A stretch of DNA of 64,000 bases from Lysobacterales bacterium (GTDB lineage Bacteria > Pseudomonadota > Gammaproteobacteria > Xanthomonadales > Ahniellaceae), in assembly GCA_016703225.1 (NCBI GenBank), contig JADJCM010000001.1:372001-436000 (forward strand), in the 5' to 3' direction. The translations under genes and the position numbers were made by a program. Shown here in pieces: positions 16,507 to 24,888 of this stretch. A model generated the notes under the pieces. It made no database searches and was not told where the DNA came from. It worked only from the letters and a program-made list of their open reading frames with translations. Numbering within the stretch: position 1 is the stretch's first letter; each line of letters starts with the position of its first letter.

Positions 16507-17018
16507 GGGGTGGTTTGCGGTGCGGCTAGTGCACCTTCGCTGCGAAGAGCTGCGCTCAGCAGGCTCTGCATCGACGCATCTCCGCGCTCAACGGAAAGCG
16601 CGCGCGCGCTTTCAAGCGCATCCCTTCCCAGACAATCCCGCGTTTCCCCGAGCAGGAGCACGGCGGCTCCGAGCCGGTCCGACGCGACGGCATGATGAAG
16701 CGCTTCCCGACAGACCTGCGCCGAGAACTGCACTCCCGACGCCAGCAGGCTCGCAAGCGCCGCGTCCGCGCGCTGCTCGGCGTGCGGCACGTCGCCGGCC
16801 CGCAGCGCCAGCACCAGCCACTCGCCAGACGCCCACGTCACGATGTGCTTTCCGTTGACCACCGCGCCGGCACGCTCGGGCGGAAACGCATCCAGCCGCC
16901 CAACCCCGACCGCGACAATCTCGTCCAGCGCGCGCGGCAAGGGCTCGACTTCAGCGCTACATGACGAGCCCCCAGCCAACCCACAGGACAGTAGTAGCCT
17001 CTTCAGTCGCTGCTGCAT
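16503..17018 (-). CDS. Putative immunity protein of RHS cassette 3 (exported)
   Basis: 171 aa from MQQRLKRLLLSCGLAGG at 17018; a longer frame to 17192 runs through the toxin tip and is rejected. The N-terminus looks like a short signal peptide with a possible lipobox (LLSC) or cleavage after GGSSCSA. The rest is Ala/Leu-rich and helical (ADAALASLLASGVQFSAQV, REALHHAVASDRLGAAVLLL), like two or three ankyrin-type helix pairs. It overlaps the toxin end by 16 bp, and its own stop overlaps the start of cassette 4 (ATGA). Periplasmic or lipoprotein location is inferred. Confidence 0.72.
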   Translation of the reverse strand: MQQRLKRLLLSCGLAGGSSCSAEVEPLPRALDEIVAVGVGRLDAFPPERAGAVVNGKHIVTWASGEWLVLALRAGDVPHAEQRADAALASLLASGVQFSAQVCREALHHAVASDRLGAAVLLLGETRDCLGRDALESARALSVERGDASMQSLLSAALRSEGALAAPQTTP

Positions 17019-17911
17019 TTGCAGTGCCTCCGTCCCCAATCCCGAAGCTCTGATGAACTTGAACCGCGCGGATCGAATGACTCGGGGTCCATTGGCGAAT
17101 AGACATACCAGTTGTTGAAGGTACTGAAATGCTCTTGGACCGGCACTCCAATGCACAAAAACACCTGCCCCTCGCCTTGCTTCGTCCACCAAGTCGCCAC
17201 GTGACTCGCAGTCACAACAGAGCGATTGCCCGCCCGATCAACGCAGTCGTATTGGCATGTGATCGTCACTTGCTTCGCGCCCGGTGGCCACCATTGCCTC
17301 GGCACTTCAAGAGGATCCTCCGCATATCTCTTGGTCTGTGTTCTTGCCTTGCAAGCGCACAGCCCCAGCGGGTCCGAATACCTAATCGGCGCATTACCCA
17401 CATAGCCAAACATACTCACCCCACCCCTCAACCCCACCGGATCACTCTCCACATACCGCCCCGTCGCCGGGTCGTAGTCGCGGAAGTAGTTGTAGTGGAG
17501 GCCGGACTCGGCGTCCAGGTATTGGCCGGGGAAGCGCAGGTTCAGGGGGAAGGGTTGGCCGTCGGCGTCGGGGTCGTCGTTGGCGGGGTGGGTGCCGAAG
17601 GCGGGGCCTTGCAGGTCCCAGGCCCAGACGGCGCGATCCAGTTCTGCGGCGATGGCGCGGCGCGGGGTGCCGAGGTGATCGGGTTCGATCGGGTACGGGC
17701 CGCCCTTCTTCAGCACCGCCACCGGCAGCGCGTCGAGCCAGGCGTATTCCTGCAGCACGTTGCCGTCGCCGTCGTACTCACCGAGCAGTTGGCCGCCTTC
17801 GGCGTACACGAACAGCGTCGCGCTGCCTGCCTTCGGCGCCGACTTGTGCACGCGCTCACCGCGCGCGTTGTGCGCGTAGGTGGCGACGTCGCGGCCGCCG
17901 ACGCGGTCCAT
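17003..17911 (-). CDS. RHS cassette 3: truncated core and cysteine-containing tip
   Basis: 302 aa. It starts MDRVGGRDVATYAHNARG, so the core is cut at almost the same codon as in cassette 4, and runs through PIEPDHLGTPRRA to GRYVESDPVGLRGG. The tip (about 125 residues) begins LGLCACKARTQTKRY and has 7 Cys, three Trp-rich stretches (RQWWPPGAKQ, TWWTKQGEGQ, NNWYVY) and ends RRHCKCSSD. No known toxin family is recognised. The start lies 9 bp after the stop of the second immunity gene of cassette 2, and the tip end overlaps the next immunity gene. Confidence 0.75.
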   Translation of the reverse strand: MDRVGGRDVATYAHNARGERVHKSAPKAGSATLFVYAEGGQLLGEYDGDGNVLQEYAWLDALPVAVLKKGGPYPIEPDHLGTPRRAIAAELDRAVWAWDLQGPAFGTHPANDDPDADGQPFPLNLRFPGQYLDAESGLHYNYFRDYDPATGRYVESDPVGLRGGVSMFGYVGNAPIRYSDPLGLCACKARTQTKRYAEDPLEVPRQWWPPGAKQVTITCQYDCVDRAGNRSVVTASHVATWWTKQGEGQVFLCIGVPVQEHFSTFNNWYVYSPMDPESFDPRGSSSSELRDWGRRHCKCSSD

Positions 17912-17920
17912 CTGGCTTCA

Positions 17921-18142
17921 TCAGTCGTCCCCTCCGTCACAGTGGTCCACAGCATGGCTTTCGCCAACTTCTAAGTTCGAGTCCTCGCATCCTTGGTTGA
18001 ACGTGTACTTCACCGCAATGTTCTCTGTTCCGACAGTTTGCGCAGAAACCGCCGCGAGGGTTCTCTTCCGGAACACGAGCGCCAAGACCGCGCAGGCGAA
18101 TGTGAGAATCACGATCACCGCAGAAATTTCGGAATCACTCAT
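17921..18142 (-). CDS. Small membrane protein, second gene after RHS cassette 2
   Basis: 73 aa from MSDSEISAVIVILTFACAVL at 18142. It has one transmembrane helix followed by a basic stop (VFRKRT) and an acidic, Cys-containing C-terminus (NQGCEDSNLEVGE, DHCDGGDD). The start overlaps the preceding membrane protein gene by 8 bp. Being between a toxin tip and the next cassette, it is either a second immunity protein or the immunity protein of a lost tip. No family is recognised. Confidence 0.6.
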   Translation of the reverse strand: MSDSEISAVIVILTFACAVLALVFRKRTLAAVSAQTVGTENIAVKYTFNQGCEDSNLEVGESHAVDHCDGGDD

Positions 18143-18446
18143 GGCGACATCTCTCTTCTCCGAGGAGGAACTGAGCAGCACGAAGCCTCCTGCGGAGCTG
18201 GATCGTGCTGATCCCGAAGTAGACCGCCAAGTAGGTAGTCAAGAAGATCACAGCCCTCAGCGCGAAGGGTGCGGTACTCCAATGCAACCAAAGGGCGCCT
18301 CCCGCCAGCACGAGACAGGCGATCACCACCGCCACGATCGGCCAACTTGTCTCGCGCAGTGTACGCCTTGCGCCATCCTGCAACCGGATCGCCTCCAACC
18401 TCTCGGTCCACTCGTGCGTCGACATGCGGCCCCTTGGCTCGTTCAT
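18135..18446 (-). CDS. Putative immunity protein of RHS cassette 2 (membrane)
   Basis: 103 aa; ATG at 18446 (MNEPRGRMSTHEW) overlaps the TGA of the toxin (ATGA), which favours it over the GTG at 18455. A cytosolic N-terminus of about 35 residues is followed by two membrane helices (IVAVVIACLVLAGGALWL and FALRAVIFLTTYLAVYFGI) and a basic C-terminus (QLRRRLRAAQF). Family unknown. Location in the inner membrane fits protection against a tip that acts on the membrane. Confidence 0.7.
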   Translation of the reverse strand: MNEPRGRMSTHEWTERLEAIRLQDGARRTLRETSWPIVAVVIACLVLAGGALWLHWSTAPFALRAVIFLTTYLAVYFGISTIQLRRRLRAAQFLLGEERCRHE

Positions 18447-19777
18447 TGGCAACACCTATTGCGATTCTGCCTCTCGCAGCCCTCATACGCATCTCTGCAC
18501 CACTCCTGCACAACGGCCTGACCGCCCGTTGCAGCACCGAGTAGCTGACCTGTAGCAGAGGCTGCTCCCTTGACGGGCCCACCGGCTAGGGCGAGCGGCG
18601 CGCCTGCGAAACAGCCAACGCTAATTTCAATCAACCTCCCTCCCAAACCACTAGTCTTGAGGCAATCATCCAGAATCTTCTGGCAGTTTAGGCAAGCGCC
18701 GGTGCTGCTACAAACTGGCCCCGGCGGCGGCATAGGTGGATCGGGTGATGGCTCTGGCGTGGACTTGCAGTCATAACGCACTCGATAGGCCTTGCCAAAA
18801 GAGTCGCGCTCCAAACGCGTCTTGCACTCGACCTTGAGACCGTTCCGATCGAAATGGAGAAACGGATCACCTTCAACATACCCAAACGTACTCACGCCAC
18901 CCTCCAACCCCACCGGATCACTCTCCACATACCGCCCCGTTGCCGGGTCGTAGTCGCGGAAGTAGTTGTAGTGGAGGCCGGACTCGGTGTCGAGGTATTG
19001 GCCGGGGAAGCGGAGGTTGAGGGGGAAGGGTTGGCCGTCGGCGTCGGGGTCGTCGTTGGCGGCGTGGGTGCCGAAGGCGGGGCCTTGCAGGTCCCAGGCC
19101 CAGACGGCGCGATCCAGTTCCGCGGCGATGGCGCGGCGCGGGGTGCCGAGGTGATCGGGTTCGATCGGGTGCAGTCCGGCCTTCTTCAGCACCGCCACCG
19201 GCAGCGCGTCGAGCCAGGCGTATTCCTGCAGCAGGTTGCCGTCGGCGTCGTATTCGCCGAGCAGTTGGCCGCCTTCGGCGTACACGAACAGCGTCTCCGT
19301 GCCCGCCTTCGGCAACTGCTTGCGCACGCGCTCACCGCGCGCGTTGTGTGCGTAGGTGGCGACGTCGCGGCCGCCGACGCGATAGGCGGCCATGCGGTTG
19401 CGGTCGTCGTAGGCGTATTCGGGGCTGGAGCGATTGAAGCTGTTCAGCACGCGCAGATTGCCGGCTTCGTCGAAGGTGCGCGCGGTGCGACCGATGCTCG
19501 TGAGTCGATGCGAGTCCGGCGGATAGGCATACACCGTGGTGGCGCCGGCGACGGTTTCTGCGGTGCGGTTGCCGGTGGCGTCGTAGGCATGCGCCAGCGA
19601 CAAGCCCGGCGCGGATTCGCTGGTCAGGCGGTACAGATCGTCATAGCCATAACCACTCACCGGCACCCCGCCCGCCCCAGCGATCGCGCTGATGTTGCCG
19701 ACCACGTCCGTCGTGAAGTCGGCCTGCAAACCTTCGGCGAGCGAGGACTCGATGCGGTGGCGGGCGTGAAAGGTCAT
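18443..19777 (-). CDS. RHS cassette 2: RHS core with cysteine-rich hydrophobic tip
   Basis: 444 aa. It starts MTFHARHRIESSLAEG, at the point where similarity to the full-length RHS gene begins, and contains the whole 3' core (PIEPDHLGTPRRA, NYFRDYDPATGRYVESDP). The ~130-residue tip has a Pro-rich hinge (PEPSPDPPMPPPGP), 11 Cys and an Ala/Gly-rich stretch (GAPLALAGGPVKGAASA, LLGAATGGQA) ending EWCRDAYEGCERQNRNRCC. The end resembles that of cassette 6 (CRxxxYEGC), and the hydrophobic stretch suggests a membrane-active toxin; this is inference. The leader upstream is related to those of cassettes 5 and 6 but is out of frame here. Confidence 0.78.
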   Translation of the reverse strand: MTFHARHRIESSLAEGLQADFTTDVVGNISAIAGAGGVPVSGYGYDDLYRLTSESAPGLSLAHAYDATGNRTAETVAGATTVYAYPPDSHRLTSIGRTARTFDEAGNLRVLNSFNRSSPEYAYDDRNRMAAYRVGGRDVATYAHNARGERVRKQLPKAGTETLFVYAEGGQLLGEYDADGNLLQEYAWLDALPVAVLKKAGLHPIEPDHLGTPRRAIAAELDRAVWAWDLQGPAFGTHAANDDPDADGQPFPLNLRFPGQYLDTESGLHYNYFRDYDPATGRYVESDPVGLEGGVSTFGYVEGDPFLHFDRNGLKVECKTRLERDSFGKAYRVRYDCKSTPEPSPDPPMPPPGPVCSSTGACLNCQKILDDCLKTSGLGGRLIEISVGCFAGAPLALAGGPVKGAASATGQLLGAATGGQAVVQEWCRDAYEGCERQNRNRCCQ

Positions 19778-19821
19778 GGTTTAGGCGTCGCTTCCTTGGC
19801 TTGCTTGTGCCAGTGCGTCCA

Positions 19822-20130
19822 TCATCGTTGGCGAGATTGGAAATGGTCTCTGACCTCTTTTCCGCACGCCCCGTTGCTGGCCCCCGCATCCATCGAGAAT
19901 GCAGCACGGTTAAGTAAGACAACTGCGGGGATCGCGAATCCGGCGCCGAATACACCAAACAAGAAAAGCCGCCACGAAATAACGGCGGCGAACCGCGTGC
20001 ACTCCGAGTCGATTGCGCACCCGGCCTCCGAAAACGCGGTTCGAAAGACAAGCATGCTGCCCATCGGAACAACAAGGAAAAGCAAGGAATACAACGCGAT
20101 CAGGGACCGTCTGGCGCGAATACTTGTCAT
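19822..20130 (-). CDS. Putative immunity protein of the full-length RHS toxin (membrane)
   Basis: 102 aa, MTSIRARRSLIALYSLLF, starting 10 bp after the stop of the full-length RHS gene. Two membrane helices (LIALYSLLFLVVPMGSMLVF and LFLFGVFGAGFAIPAVVLL) flank a short extracytoplasmic loop with two Cys (GCAIDSECTR); the tail is cytosolic. Unknown family. Position and membrane location suggest it protects against the tip at 20141. Confidence 0.7.
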   Translation of the reverse strand: MTSIRARRSLIALYSLLFLVVPMGSMLVFRTAFSEAGCAIDSECTRFAAVISWRLFLFGVFGAGFAIPAVVLLNRAAFSMDAGASNGACGKEVRDHFQSRQR

Positions 20131-20140
20131 GAGCGAACGC

Positions 20141-23100
20141 CTATTTTCCTAGCAGACAACTTTGGTGTTCCAAGGTGCAGTGCATGTACTTCTCAGCCAA
20201 GCCTGCGTCAGCGGCAACTTCGGATGGTGATAGCCCATCAGTGCAACTTAGGAAATCGCTCTCGCAGCAGACCATCGCGGCCTTGTCGCAAGCAGGGCCG
20301 ATCACAAAACTCTCGCAGATTTTCCGCTTAAACCAAACCGTGACATCCCAGTCATCTTGCTCCCACGTGTTGCAGCAAGGCTTGAGCCGGCCTTCATAGG
20401 GGCACTTAGCTGGGTCGGCGCCACAGGGGCTCAACCCACTGGAGTCAAATTTGCGAATCGGCGTCCCGTCGACGTATCCGAACGTAGATAGGCTCGCCAG
20501 CAACCCCACCGGATCACTCTCCACATACCGCCCCGTCACCGGGTCGTAGTCGCGGAAGTAGTTGTAGTGGAGGCCGGACTCGGCGTCTAGGTATTGGCCG
20601 GGGAAGCGGAGGTTCAGGGGGAAGGATTCGCCGTCGGCGTCGGGGTCGTCGTTGGCGGGGTGGGTGCCGAAGGCGGGGCCTTGCAGGTCCCAGGCCCAGA
20701 CGGCGCGGTCGAGTTCTGGGGCGATGGCGCGGCGTGGGGTGCCGAGGTGATCGGGTTCGATCGGGTGCAGTCCGGCCTTCTTCAGCACCGCCACCGGCAG
20801 CGCGTCGAGCCAGGCGTATTCCTGCAGCAGATTGCCGTCGGCGTCGTACTCGCCGAGCAGTTGGCCGCCTTCGGCGTACACGAACAGCGTCGCGCTGCCT
20901 GCCTTCGGCGCCGACTTGTGCACGCGCTCACCGCGCGCGTTGTGCGCGTAGGTGGCGACGTCGCGGCCGCCGACGCGATAGGCAGCCATGCGGTTGCGGT
21001 CGTCGTAGGTGTATTCGGGGCTGGAGCGATTGAAGCTGTTCAGCACGCGCAGATTGCCGGCCTCGTCGAAGGTGCGCGCGGTGCGGCCGATGTTCGTCAG
21101 TCGATGCGAGTCCGGCGGATAGGCATACACCGTGGTGGCGCCGGCGACGGTCTCGGCGGTGCGGTTGCCGGTGGCGTCGTAGGCGTGCGCCAGCGACAAG
21201 CCCGGCGCGGTTTCGCTGGTCAGGCGGTACAGATCGTCATAGCCATAACCACTCACCGACGCCCCGCCCGCCCCCGCGATCGCGCTGATGTTGCCGACCA
21301 CGTCCGTCGTGAAGTCCGCCTGCAAACCTTCGGCGAGGGAGGATTCGATGCGGTCGATCCAGTAGTTCTGGTCGTAGCTGCGGGTTTGCTGCAGGGAGGT
21401 GATACCGCCGGGGACGCCGCGCGCATGCACCGCGTCCGGGTTGTTCCAGGTGATGCCGGCGACCGGCCCGAACGGCAGGTAGTTCACCGCCGACACCAGC
21501 TCCTTCTCGTCGTTCCCGAGCAGCGACACGAACATGCGCTGCACGCGACCTTCGGCGTCGCGTTCGAAGCGCAGCGTGGTGCCGCTCGGGTAGATGATCG
21601 ACTGCAGCCGCCCGGCCGCGTTCCAGGCATAGCGCACGGTGAGCGTCACGCCTGCCGTTTCCTGGGTCTTGCGGGTGAGGTTGCCGCGCGGCTCGTAGCA
21701 GAACTCGGTGCTGCCGGTGGCGTCGGTGAAGCGCGACAAGCGCCCGACCGCCGCCTGCTCGCTCGCGTCGCAGGAAGCCGGCGCCAGGTCGTAGTCGAAG
21801 CCGAGGTTGAGCGCGCTGTCCGGGAAGCTGACCGTGCGCAGGCGATTGAGCGCGTCGTAGCCGTAGAGCGAGCTCACGCCGCGCGCGTCGGTCTGGCTGA
21901 TGCGATTGCCGGCGGCATCGTGGGCGTAGGTGGTGGTGCCGGTGTCGGGGCTCTGCAGCTGCGTCAGGTTATCGAGGCCGTCATAGGTGTACTGAGTGAC
22001 CAGCCCCTTGGGGTCGGTGACGCTGCGCAGGTTGTCGCGCGCGTCGTACGCGAACTGGCTGTCGGCGCCGATGCCGCCAACATCGCCGATGCTGCGGATC
22101 AGGCGGTTGAGCGCGTCGTAGTCGTTGTCGGTGGCGACATCGAGCGCGTCGGTGACGAGCTGGCTGTTGCCATTGGCGTCGTACTCGAAGCGCGTCTTCT
22201 TGACCGCGGGATCGTCCAGGTTCGGCATCGCCGCGAACGGCGCGTTGACCTGCGCACGCATGCGGCTCAGCGCATCGTACTGACGCGCGAGCAGGCGCTT
22301 GACGTTGCCCGAGGGGTCCTTGGTCTCTTCCTTGAGGCGGTTGCCGGCGGCATCGAGGGTGTAGTCGATGCGGTCGCCGGCGACATCGCTGACCGCCTCC
22401 AGGCGATGCGCGGCGTCGTAGTGGTAGCGCAGGAAGCTGCCATCGGGCTGCGTCACTTTCTTGATCGAACCGTAGGGCTCGTACTCGAACACGGTGATGG
22501 CATCGTCGCCTTCGCCGCCGGCGTCGGGCCCGCGCACGATGCGCCGCTGCAACCAGCCGCGCGGCGTGTATTCGAGGTCGGTCACCAGGCCATTGCCATC
22601 GCGCAGCGACAACACGCGCCCGGCGCCGTCGTAACGCAGCACTTCGCTGACGTGGCCGAGCGCATTGGTCGTCTTCCACAAATCCCCACGGCGATACGCG
22701 CAGGTGGTCGGCGCGCTGACACAGGCCGCGTCATCGGCGGCACGGTAGGCGTAGCTGGTCAGGTCGGAGACGTCGGTGCGGGGGCCGTCGGCCCAGCGCA
22801 CCAGCCCTTCGCGCGCACAAGCGCTGGTGCCGAAGTCGGCATCGCCGGCATCGCAGTAATCGCTCAGCGACTGCCGCACCCCAACCGGCGCCGGATTCGC
22901 CGAACCGCAGGCATACGCCATCGCCCCGGCATTACCCGGCTCGACCTGACAACGCGCCGTCTGCTGGCCACGCGCGTTGTACGCAAAGCGCACCACTTGC
23001 TCCAGCACATTCGCGGCGTTGTAGGTGCGCCGCTCCACCGGCACGCGGAAGTCCGCATGCCAATCCGTCTGCACCTTGCGCCGCGACTGCAGGCAGTTGG

Positions 23101-23575
23101 GCAGGGCCGGCGGACAAGTCGCATTCGCCACCTCGATGCGCTGCGTCTCCAGACCACGGGTGTTGAAGTCGTGGTCGGTGAGGATGCCGAGGAAGTTGGT
23201 GTCGATGTCGTTGAAACCGAGGCTGTCATACCCATGGGATTTCGATCGCAAAACCGAGCAGCCGGCGCATTCCCGTTCGGTCACCAGGGTCAGACGCAGG
23301 GCCCCCGCCACCGGCGAAAACTCTCGCCGCTCCAGCAGTCCGGTCGGGCGGACGATGTCGACGGCGTTGCCGTTGACCGTGAAAGCGAAAGCGTCCACAC
23401 CATCCGCATGCTCGGTACGGATCGCGCGCCCCTGGCTGTCGTAGCGAAACGTCGAGTAACGCGCGGACGATGCGTCGACGATGCCGGTCAGGAAATAGCC
23501 GCGCCCGAATCCCGTGTAGGCGCTGTTCGCGGCTTCGTTGTAGAGATAGGTGTCGCCCCACCCGATGCGTAAGTA
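20141..23575 (-). CDS. Full-length RHS/YD-repeat toxin, C-terminal part (after frameshift)
   Basis: About 1140 residues in one frame, starting near 23575 (YLRIGWGDTYLYNEAANSAY). It is a long series of YD repeats (for example YDGLDNLTQLQSPD, YGYDALNRLRTV), then the shared 3' core beginning DRIESSLAEGLQ, the DHLGTPRRA motif and GRYVESDPVGL. The variable tip (about 125 residues) has 11 Cys (KPCCNTWEQDDW, KRKICESFVIGPAC, CCESDFLSC, HCTLEHQSC). The core folds as a hollow cocoon that encloses the tip in characterised RHS proteins. An ATG further upstream (23845) lies in an out-of-frame stretch and is not the true start. The real gene begins at 24813. Confidence 0.8.
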   Translation of the reverse strand, partial: YLRIGWGDTYLYNEAANSAYTGFGRGYFLTGIVDASSARYSTFRYDSQGRAIRTEHADGVDAFAFTVNGNAVDIVRPTGLLERREFSPVAGALRLTLVTERECAGCSVLRSKSHGYDSLGFNDIDTNFLGILTDHDFNTRGLETQRIEVANATCPPALPNCLQSRRKVQTDWHADFRVPVERRTYNAANVLEQVVRFAYNARGQQTARCQVEPGNAGAMAYACGSANPAPVGVRQSLSDYCDAGDADFGTSACAREGLVRWADGPRTDVSDLTSYAYRAADDAACVSAPTTCAYRRGDLWKTTNALGHVSEVLRYDGAGRVLSLRDGNGLVTDLEYTPRGWLQRRIVRGPDAGGEGDDAITVFEYEPYGSIKKVTQPDGSFLRYHYDAAHRLEAVSDVAGDRIDYTLDAAGNRLKEETKDPSGNVKRLLARQYDALSRMRAQVNAPFAAMPNLDDPAVKKTRFEYDANGNSQLVTDALDVATDNDYDALNRLIRSIGDVGGIGADSQFAYDARDNLRSVTDPKGLVTQYTYDGLDNLTQLQSPDTGTTTYAHDAAGNRISQTDARGVSSLYGYDALNRLRTVSFPDSALNLGFDYDLAPASCDASEQAAVGRLSRFTDATGSTEFCYEPRGNLTRKTQETAGVTLTVRYAWNAAGRLQSIIYPSGTTLRFERDAEGRVQRMFVSLLGNDEKELVSAVNYLPFGPVAGITWNNPDAVHARGVPGGITSLQQTRSYDQNYWIDRIESSLAEGLQADFTTDVVGNISAIAGAGGASVSGYGYDDLYRLTSETAPGLSLAHAYDATGNRTAETVAGATTVYAYPPDSHRLTNIGRTARTFDEAGNLRVLNSFNRSSPEYTYDDRNRMAAYRVGGRDVATYAHNARGERVHKSAPKAGSATLFVYAEGGQLLGEYDADGNLLQEYAWLDALPVAVLKKAGLHPIEPDHLGTPRRAIAPELDRAVWAWDLQGPAFGTHPANDDPDADGESFPLNLRFPGQYLDAESGLHYNYFRDYDPVTGRYVESDPVGLLASLSTFGYVDGTPIRKFDSSGLSPCGADPAKCPYEGRLKPCCNTWEQDDWDVTVWFKRKICESFVIGPACDKAAMVCCESDFLSCTDGLSPSEVAADAGLAEKYMHCTLEHQSCLLGK

Positions 23576-24813
23576 AGGTGCGTCAGGCGCGCGTAGGCAG
23601 CGTCGTATTCGTAGGTGATGGCACTGCCGTTGGGAAGGTCGACGGAAGCCACGCGAGGATAGAAACCGGCCACGACCGTCCAGTGGAAGACCAGTCGACG
23701 GCCATCCCGCGCCTGCACCTCGGACAGACGCCCCTGCGCGTCGTACGCCAGCACGAAGGACTCGCCATCGCGCGTTTCGATGCGCAGGAGTTTGCCATCG
23801 GCGCGGTAAGACTCGATGCGATCCTGCGCATCGCGCAGCGCCCATGCAACCTGGTCACCGGTCGCACCGGGGAACTCGGTCAAGGTCGAAGCTTCCCCCG
23901 ACCATGCGCGCCACAGCCCGGCCTGCGGAGTGAACTGGATTTGCTCACCTTCGGGGCGAATCGCCCGGACCATATCGACTGCGTCGAACTTGAGATGCCC
24001 TTCCCAATTGCTCGACCACTTGGGGCCGAAGGCGACTGGCGCGTCTGCGGCAGCAACTGCGCGCGAGGCGCTGTTGTAGCGGCGAATCAGCGAAAGCCCG
24101 CCGGCGCCGGTGAAGTCGGCCACGGTTTCGAGCTTGCTTTGTTCCATCGGCATTACCGGATTGCCCGCCGGACAGCTGTTTTGGCAGGAGGTTCGGGCGC
24201 GCTCGCAGTGCACATCGTTGCCGTCATAGAGCGCAAACCACCCCTCGGGGCAGGAGTAACCGCGCGTCGCAGTCAAAGTTGTCCCAAATATAGCGTGCAT
24301 GTTCGGGTCTGACAGGAGCCTGTAGTCGAGCAGCCATGGCCTGCTCGACCCAGTCCGAAATGCTGGAATGCCACCTGACAACACTTCGGTTCCATCAGGA
24401 TTCGGGTAAGCGACACCACTTCCAGGCACGATTCCACCGGTGCAAGACTCAGTGGCAGAGACTTTGAAGTCCGCGTAGGACTGAGCGTCGAGAAAGCCCG
24501 TCGGGTTTGTAGACTCCACACACATCGGGGGAGGCGAGATCACTGGCGCGCAACCGGCAGAGTTTGACCAGCACCATGGCTTCTGGTCCTTCGACCGACA
24601 CTCAGCGCCAGCGCTGCAGACCCAGGCTTGCGTTGCTTGGCCTGCCGTGAGCAGCCCGATCATCAAGGCCGCGTTGATCCAATTCACCCGAAGGAAAACG
24701 AGCTGCACGACGCTCGACACACCGGCCAATCGTGATGCGATTGCGGGCTTCGCCCGCTCAACGGATGCCGCCGAAAGATGGCTGAAGCCGGAAGTACGTT
24801 GCGATGCGCTCAC
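23488..24813 (-). CDS. Full-length RHS/YD-repeat toxin, N-terminal secreted part (before frameshift)
   Basis: The GTG at 24813 is preceded by AGGTGA with six-base spacing. After a ~44-residue N-region a Sec-type signal is seen (NWINAALMIGLLTAGQATQA), so the toxin is probably exported across the inner membrane. A Cys-rich segment (CSAGAECRSKDQKPWCW, CERARTSCQNSCPAG) and the DUF6531-like start of the YD core follow (ADFTGAGGLSLIRRYNS, then YDAQGRLSEVQARDG). The conserved frame ends near 23570 at LTHLTYASG; beyond it the frame is nonsense until 23488. One missing or extra base near 23555-23575 joins it to the C-terminal part to give about 1560 residues. Confidence 0.78.
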   Translation of the reverse strand: MSASQRTSGFSHLSAASVERAKPAIASRLAGVSSVVQLVFLRVNWINAALMIGLLTAGQATQAWVCSAGAECRSKDQKPWCWSNSAGCAPVISPPPMCVESTNPTGFLDAQSYADFKVSATESCTGGIVPGSGVAYPNPDGTEVLSGGIPAFRTGSSRPWLLDYRLLSDPNMHAIFGTTLTATRGYSCPEGWFALYDGNDVHCERARTSCQNSCPAGNPVMPMEQSKLETVADFTGAGGLSLIRRYNSASRAVAAADAPVAFGPKWSSNWEGHLKFDAVDMVRAIRPEGEQIQFTPQAGLWRAWSGEASTLTEFPGATGDQVAWALRDAQDRIESYRADGKLLRIETRDGESFVLAYDAQGRLSEVQARDGRRLVFHWTVVAGFYPRVASVDLPNGSAITYEYDAAYARLTHLTYASGGATPISTTKPRTAPTRDSGAAIS

Positions 24814-24833
24814 TTTCTGTCACCTGAGATGAA

Positions 24834-24849
24834 AAACTCCGCGGAGTTT
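24834..24849. promoter_or_regulatory. 16-bp perfect palindrome and possible promoter of the RHS operon
   Basis: AAACTCCGCGGAGTTT is a perfect palindrome 20 bp upstream of the RHS start codon. On the minus strand a TTCACA-16 bp-TAAACT arrangement just before it resembles a sigma-70 promoter, so the palindrome would lie across the transcription start like an operator. No regulator gene is adjacent. Confidence 0.35.
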
Positions 24850-24888
24850 ACATGGTGTGACAGAGGTGTGAAGAAGCCTCGATTCCCC

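Noticed and set aside
20594..23572. Very long open frame (about 990 codons) on the plus strand opposite the RHS gene
   Set aside because: It is the shadow of the GC-rich YD repeats. The same Val/Gly/Ala-rich shadow appears opposite every RHS cassette, and the minus strand gives clear RHS motifs.
11599..24813. Integron-like or phage-borne cassette array
   Set aside because: No integrase, attC-like site or phage gene is seen; cassettes share coding core sequence rather than short recombination sites.
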